From an uncultured Pseudomonadota bacterium (GTDB taxonomy: Bacteria > Pseudomonadota > Alphaproteobacteria > RF32 > CAG-239): a DNA stretch of 64,000 bases. The stretch covers positions 99,073 through 163,072 of the forward strand of contig CACWQS010000004.1 of NCBI GenBank assembly GCA_902763155.1, given 5' to 3'. Each line of letters begins with the position of its first letter. Position 1 is the first letter of the stretch. The position numbers and the translations under genes are program-made. The notes beneath the pieces are model-generated. The model saw only the letters and a list, made by a program, of their open reading frames with translations, was not told the DNA's origin and searched no databases. Below are positions 61,970 through 64,000 of the stretch, one piece after another.

Positions 61970-63604
61970 ATGAAAAAATTGTATTTATTTTGTTTAGTTT
62001 TGACTGCTTTTACACTCCAAAGTAAATATGTTTCGGCGCAAGAAGTTGAAGAAATAAACGAAACGGTTATTGCCGAAGAAAATAACGAAAACGATTTGTT
62101 GGTGCAGGCTTTGTCGCAGATTTACGGCGCGCCAGTAGAAGTGAAGATTGATGAACAAAATTGTCAAGTTACCTTTCCTAAGACTAATATTAAAGAAATT
62201 GTCTATGAAGAAGATGAAAATGACAAAGATACGGTTACGACCGAGGAAAAAATTATCGGTACAGTAGGGGAAACTATTGCTGAATGCAAGCCGGCAGATG
62301 CTTTTGCCGATATGCCGCAATACACCATAGTCCATCATTCTGCAGATAAAATATTGGCGCAAATATATAACCAATCTACCTTGTCTTTCGTAAAAGATAT
62401 AAATATAAAAACATTTACCGAAGAAATGAATGTCGTGCCGCAAATAGGATTGGTCAGTGCTTATAAAATGCACCTTGAAGATGCTTCATATACCGAAAAA
62501 GATGAAACTACCGGATTGAAAAGCGAAATCGGTAATCTGAAAGATTTAAGCATAGATACTTCTGTTACTCAAGCCGGTGATAAATTAAAATATCTGACTG
62601 ATACGCAATTTAATAATTTAAATATATCTCTACCGATGATGTCAGTGCAAATAAATTCTGAGCATCAGGCAGCAGAAGTAGTGTATAATGTAACAGATGC
62701 AAATAATTTTGATTATACTAATTTGTTGTATAATTTTCTTTCGCTCAACTCATCTCGCACTCGTGCCGTGATTAAGGGGATTAAACTTAAATCAGATATG
62801 TTTAATATGGGGATTGTCTTTGATGCGGAAATGAAAAGCCATGCCGATTTGAAAGATAATGGAAATATGGATTCTACTGGCAATATGGTTATCAATAACT
62901 TACATTATGATGGTGATTTTATTGAAAAACATCAACAACCTCAATCAATTTCAATGACCTTCAGTTTGAATGATATTAAAATGCAAACGCTGGCAAAATT
63001 AGCCGAGATGCAAGTTCAGGCTTTGGATAAAGGTGATGATTTCGAAATCGATGAAAAAGAAATGATTGATGGGCTTGACGATGTTTTAGATACGGCAAAA
63101 TTGCAAGAAACTATAGCAATTAAGTTTGTTGATGCCGAGGTTTCGGTAGAGCTTAATTTGCAACGTAAAAATAATTTTATGCAAGGTGATGGGGAAATAA
63201 ATATAAAAAATCTTTATAATGTTTTTCCGGAACTTGAAGAATGTCAGAAAAATCCAAAATCTCCGCAATGCACGCAAAACCCGGCTGTTCTTATGGGGGG
63301 AGGGATTATTGACATAAGTAGTAATAATCAAACCATCAAAATCAAATTTACGGATAAAGGAATTTTTGTCAACGGCAAAAAGATCGGTGAACCGATAGAG
63401 CTCGATTTGCAGAAAATTTTGCAGGAAGATGATAAAGTCGGTACTTCGGTTGATGCTGATGATGCGGGAAATGCAGATATTGAAGATACGGAGGCGGCAC
63501 CTGAAGAATTTAACAGTATCGAAGATGAAGCCGAGGCAGATACTGATTTGGAACAATTTGATTTAGGCGAACCACTTGATATTGATAAAATGATGGCGGA
63601 ATAA
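61970..63604 (+). CDS. Exported protein of unknown function with acidic tail
   Basis: I start at MKKLYLF, which has AAAGG upstream and a standard signal peptide (cleaved after VSA-Q). The mature protein of about 520 residues is acidic, with repeated beta-type segments (for example ANITASRITQSR-like stretches are absent; instead LNLQRKNNFMQGDGEINIKNL appears near residue 410). The final 60 residues are a highly acidic tail (DADDAGNADIEDTEAAPEEFNSIEDEAEADTD). No family is recognised. It lies behind its own promoter region. Confidence 0.6.
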   Translation: MKKLYLFCLVLTAFTLQSKYVSAQEVEEINETVIAEENNENDLLVQALSQIYGAPVEVKIDEQNCQVTFPKTNIKEIVYEEDENDKDTVTTEEKIIGTVGETIAECKPADAFADMPQYTIVHHSADKILAQIYNQSTLSFVKDINIKTFTEEMNVVPQIGLVSAYKMHLEDASYTEKDETTGLKSEIGNLKDLSIDTSVTQAGDKLKYLTDTQFNNLNISLPMMSVQINSEHQAAEVVYNVTDANNFDYTNLLYNFLSLNSSRTRAVIKGIKLKSDMFNMGIVFDAEMKSHADLKDNGNMDSTGNMVINNLHYDGDFIEKHQQPQSISMTFSLNDIKMQTLAKLAEMQVQALDKGDDFEIDEKEMIDGLDDVLDTAKLQETIAIKFVDAEVSVELNLQRKNNFMQGDGEINIKNLYNVFPELEECQKNPKSPQCTQNPAVLMGGGIIDISSNNQTIKIKFTDKGIFVNGKKIGEPIELDLQKILQEDDKVGTSVDADDAGNADIEDTEAAPEEFNSIEDEAEADTDLEQFDLGEPLDIDKMMAE

Positions 63605-63686
63605 CAAGCGCAATTTTAAGCTGTAAACCGAATGATAGAATAAGTAAAAACAGACTTCATAACGGTAATTTTTTAATTTTAACTTG

Positions 63687-63713
63687 ACAGCATATCCCCG
63701 TATGCTGTTTTTT
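63687..63713 (+). terminator. Rho-independent terminator
   Basis: ACAGCATA pairs with TATGCTGT around a 6-nt loop, followed by six T. Confidence 0.88.
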
Positions 63714-63720
63714 GTTATTA

Positions 63721-63785
63721 TATAATATTTTTATTCTAATTATATATAGCTATAATATTTTTATACACACTTATAATATTTTTAT
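63721..63785. repeat. Three phased copies of TATAATATTTTTAT
   Basis: Identical 14-mers begin at 63721, 63751 and 63772, spaced 30 and 21 bp apart, close to whole numbers of helical turns. The gene-free stretch 63605-63963 holds this cluster, a terminator and a TATAAT (63902-63907) near the next gene. Confidence 0.7.
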
Positions 63786-63963
63786 TATTTTAAACTTTAC
63801 ATTCAAAGCACTTTATTTTATAACAAACAACATAAAATAATTGTTTCTTATAACAAATTGCAACGGTTTTAACACTTCTGCAATTTGATTATGCGTTAGT
63901 GTATAATAAGAAATTGGTTATTTTATAAGAATTTAATAATAAATTTAATGGAGGGATATTAAA

Positions 63964-64000
63964 ATGAGTAAGACATCAGATGATTTATATAAAATATTTC
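63964..64000 (+). CDS. Start of an unidentified gene, cut by the window end
   Basis: A GGAGGG site lies 7 nt before an ATG that opens MSKTSDDLYKIF. Only 12 codons are visible, so nothing can be said of the product. Confidence 0.6.
   Translation, partial: MSKTSDDLYKIF

Overview
The window is about 64 kb of an AT-rich (roughly 40% GC by eye) bacterial chromosome. I infer an alphaproteobacterium, probably an uncultured gut or host-associated lineage. The support is a gapR (DUF2312) gene, a DUF4167 gene beside prmC, the tpiA-secG-pyrG cluster, an RpoH-type sigma factor, an alphaproteobacterial-looking ParE and a pilin whose N-terminus reads GRSMIEMIGVLAIIG. Most genes carry AGGAG/AAGG Shine-Dalgarno (SD) sites. 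No phage, plasmid, insertion sequence or CRISPR array is intact here.

Layout. 1-4.7 kb: a truncated pilin gene, then a leftward operon of a lipoprotein, comM and an exported protein with four CxxC repeats and a trypsin-like domain that has lost its catalytic residues. 4.9-10.3 kb: small membrane proteins, cca, a compositionally odd gene, then gap and pgk. 10.3-17.8 kb: a repeat-rich accessory stretch with lon and several unknown genes, one behind paired AAACGTACGTTT palindromes and one a degenerate DapB-like protein. 17.9-24.4 kb: the leftward operon rpmI-rplT-pheS-pheT-proS and a membrane protein. 24.5-28.1 kb: pgeF, an amidase, a 135-bp array of twelve phased DnaA-box-like 9-mers, and a flavoprotein. 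28.2-34.4 kb: tRNA-Ser with a duplicated 3' end, a structured RNA leader, gapR, pyk, a Fic protein, tRNA-Arg and rnhB. 34.5-40.5 kb: a large exported MORN-like/ankyrin protein, a transglutaminase-like protein, a TPR-methyltransferase and tRNA-Leu. 40.5-47.4 kb: pyrG, secG, tpiA, ppiD, fmt and a glycosyltransferase behind a second structured RNA. 47.9-56.2 kb: ileS, DUF4167, prmC, rpoH and asnS. 56.3-64 kb: a SlyB-like lipoprotein, an oxidoreductase, unknown genes, parE and an exported protein.

How the genes fit together. gap, pgk, tpiA and pyk give a nearly continuous lower glycolysis. Four aminoacyl-tRNA synthetases (Pro, Phe, Ile, Asn), fmt, cca, prmC and three tRNAs serve translation. ProRS and IleRS both look like the archaeal/eukaryal types, which suggests past replacement by transfer. 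lon, rpoH and ppiD belong to protein quality control. Fic, ankyrin, MORN-like, transglutaminase and glycosyltransferase genes would suit life close to other cells, but that is inference.

The most unusual signals are the phased DnaA-box array (a candidate origin or DnaA-binding locus), two structured RNAs that each end in a terminator just before a start codon, the paired palindromic operators, and three enzyme-like proteins missing key residues (the trypsin-like domain, PgeF and the DapB-like protein).
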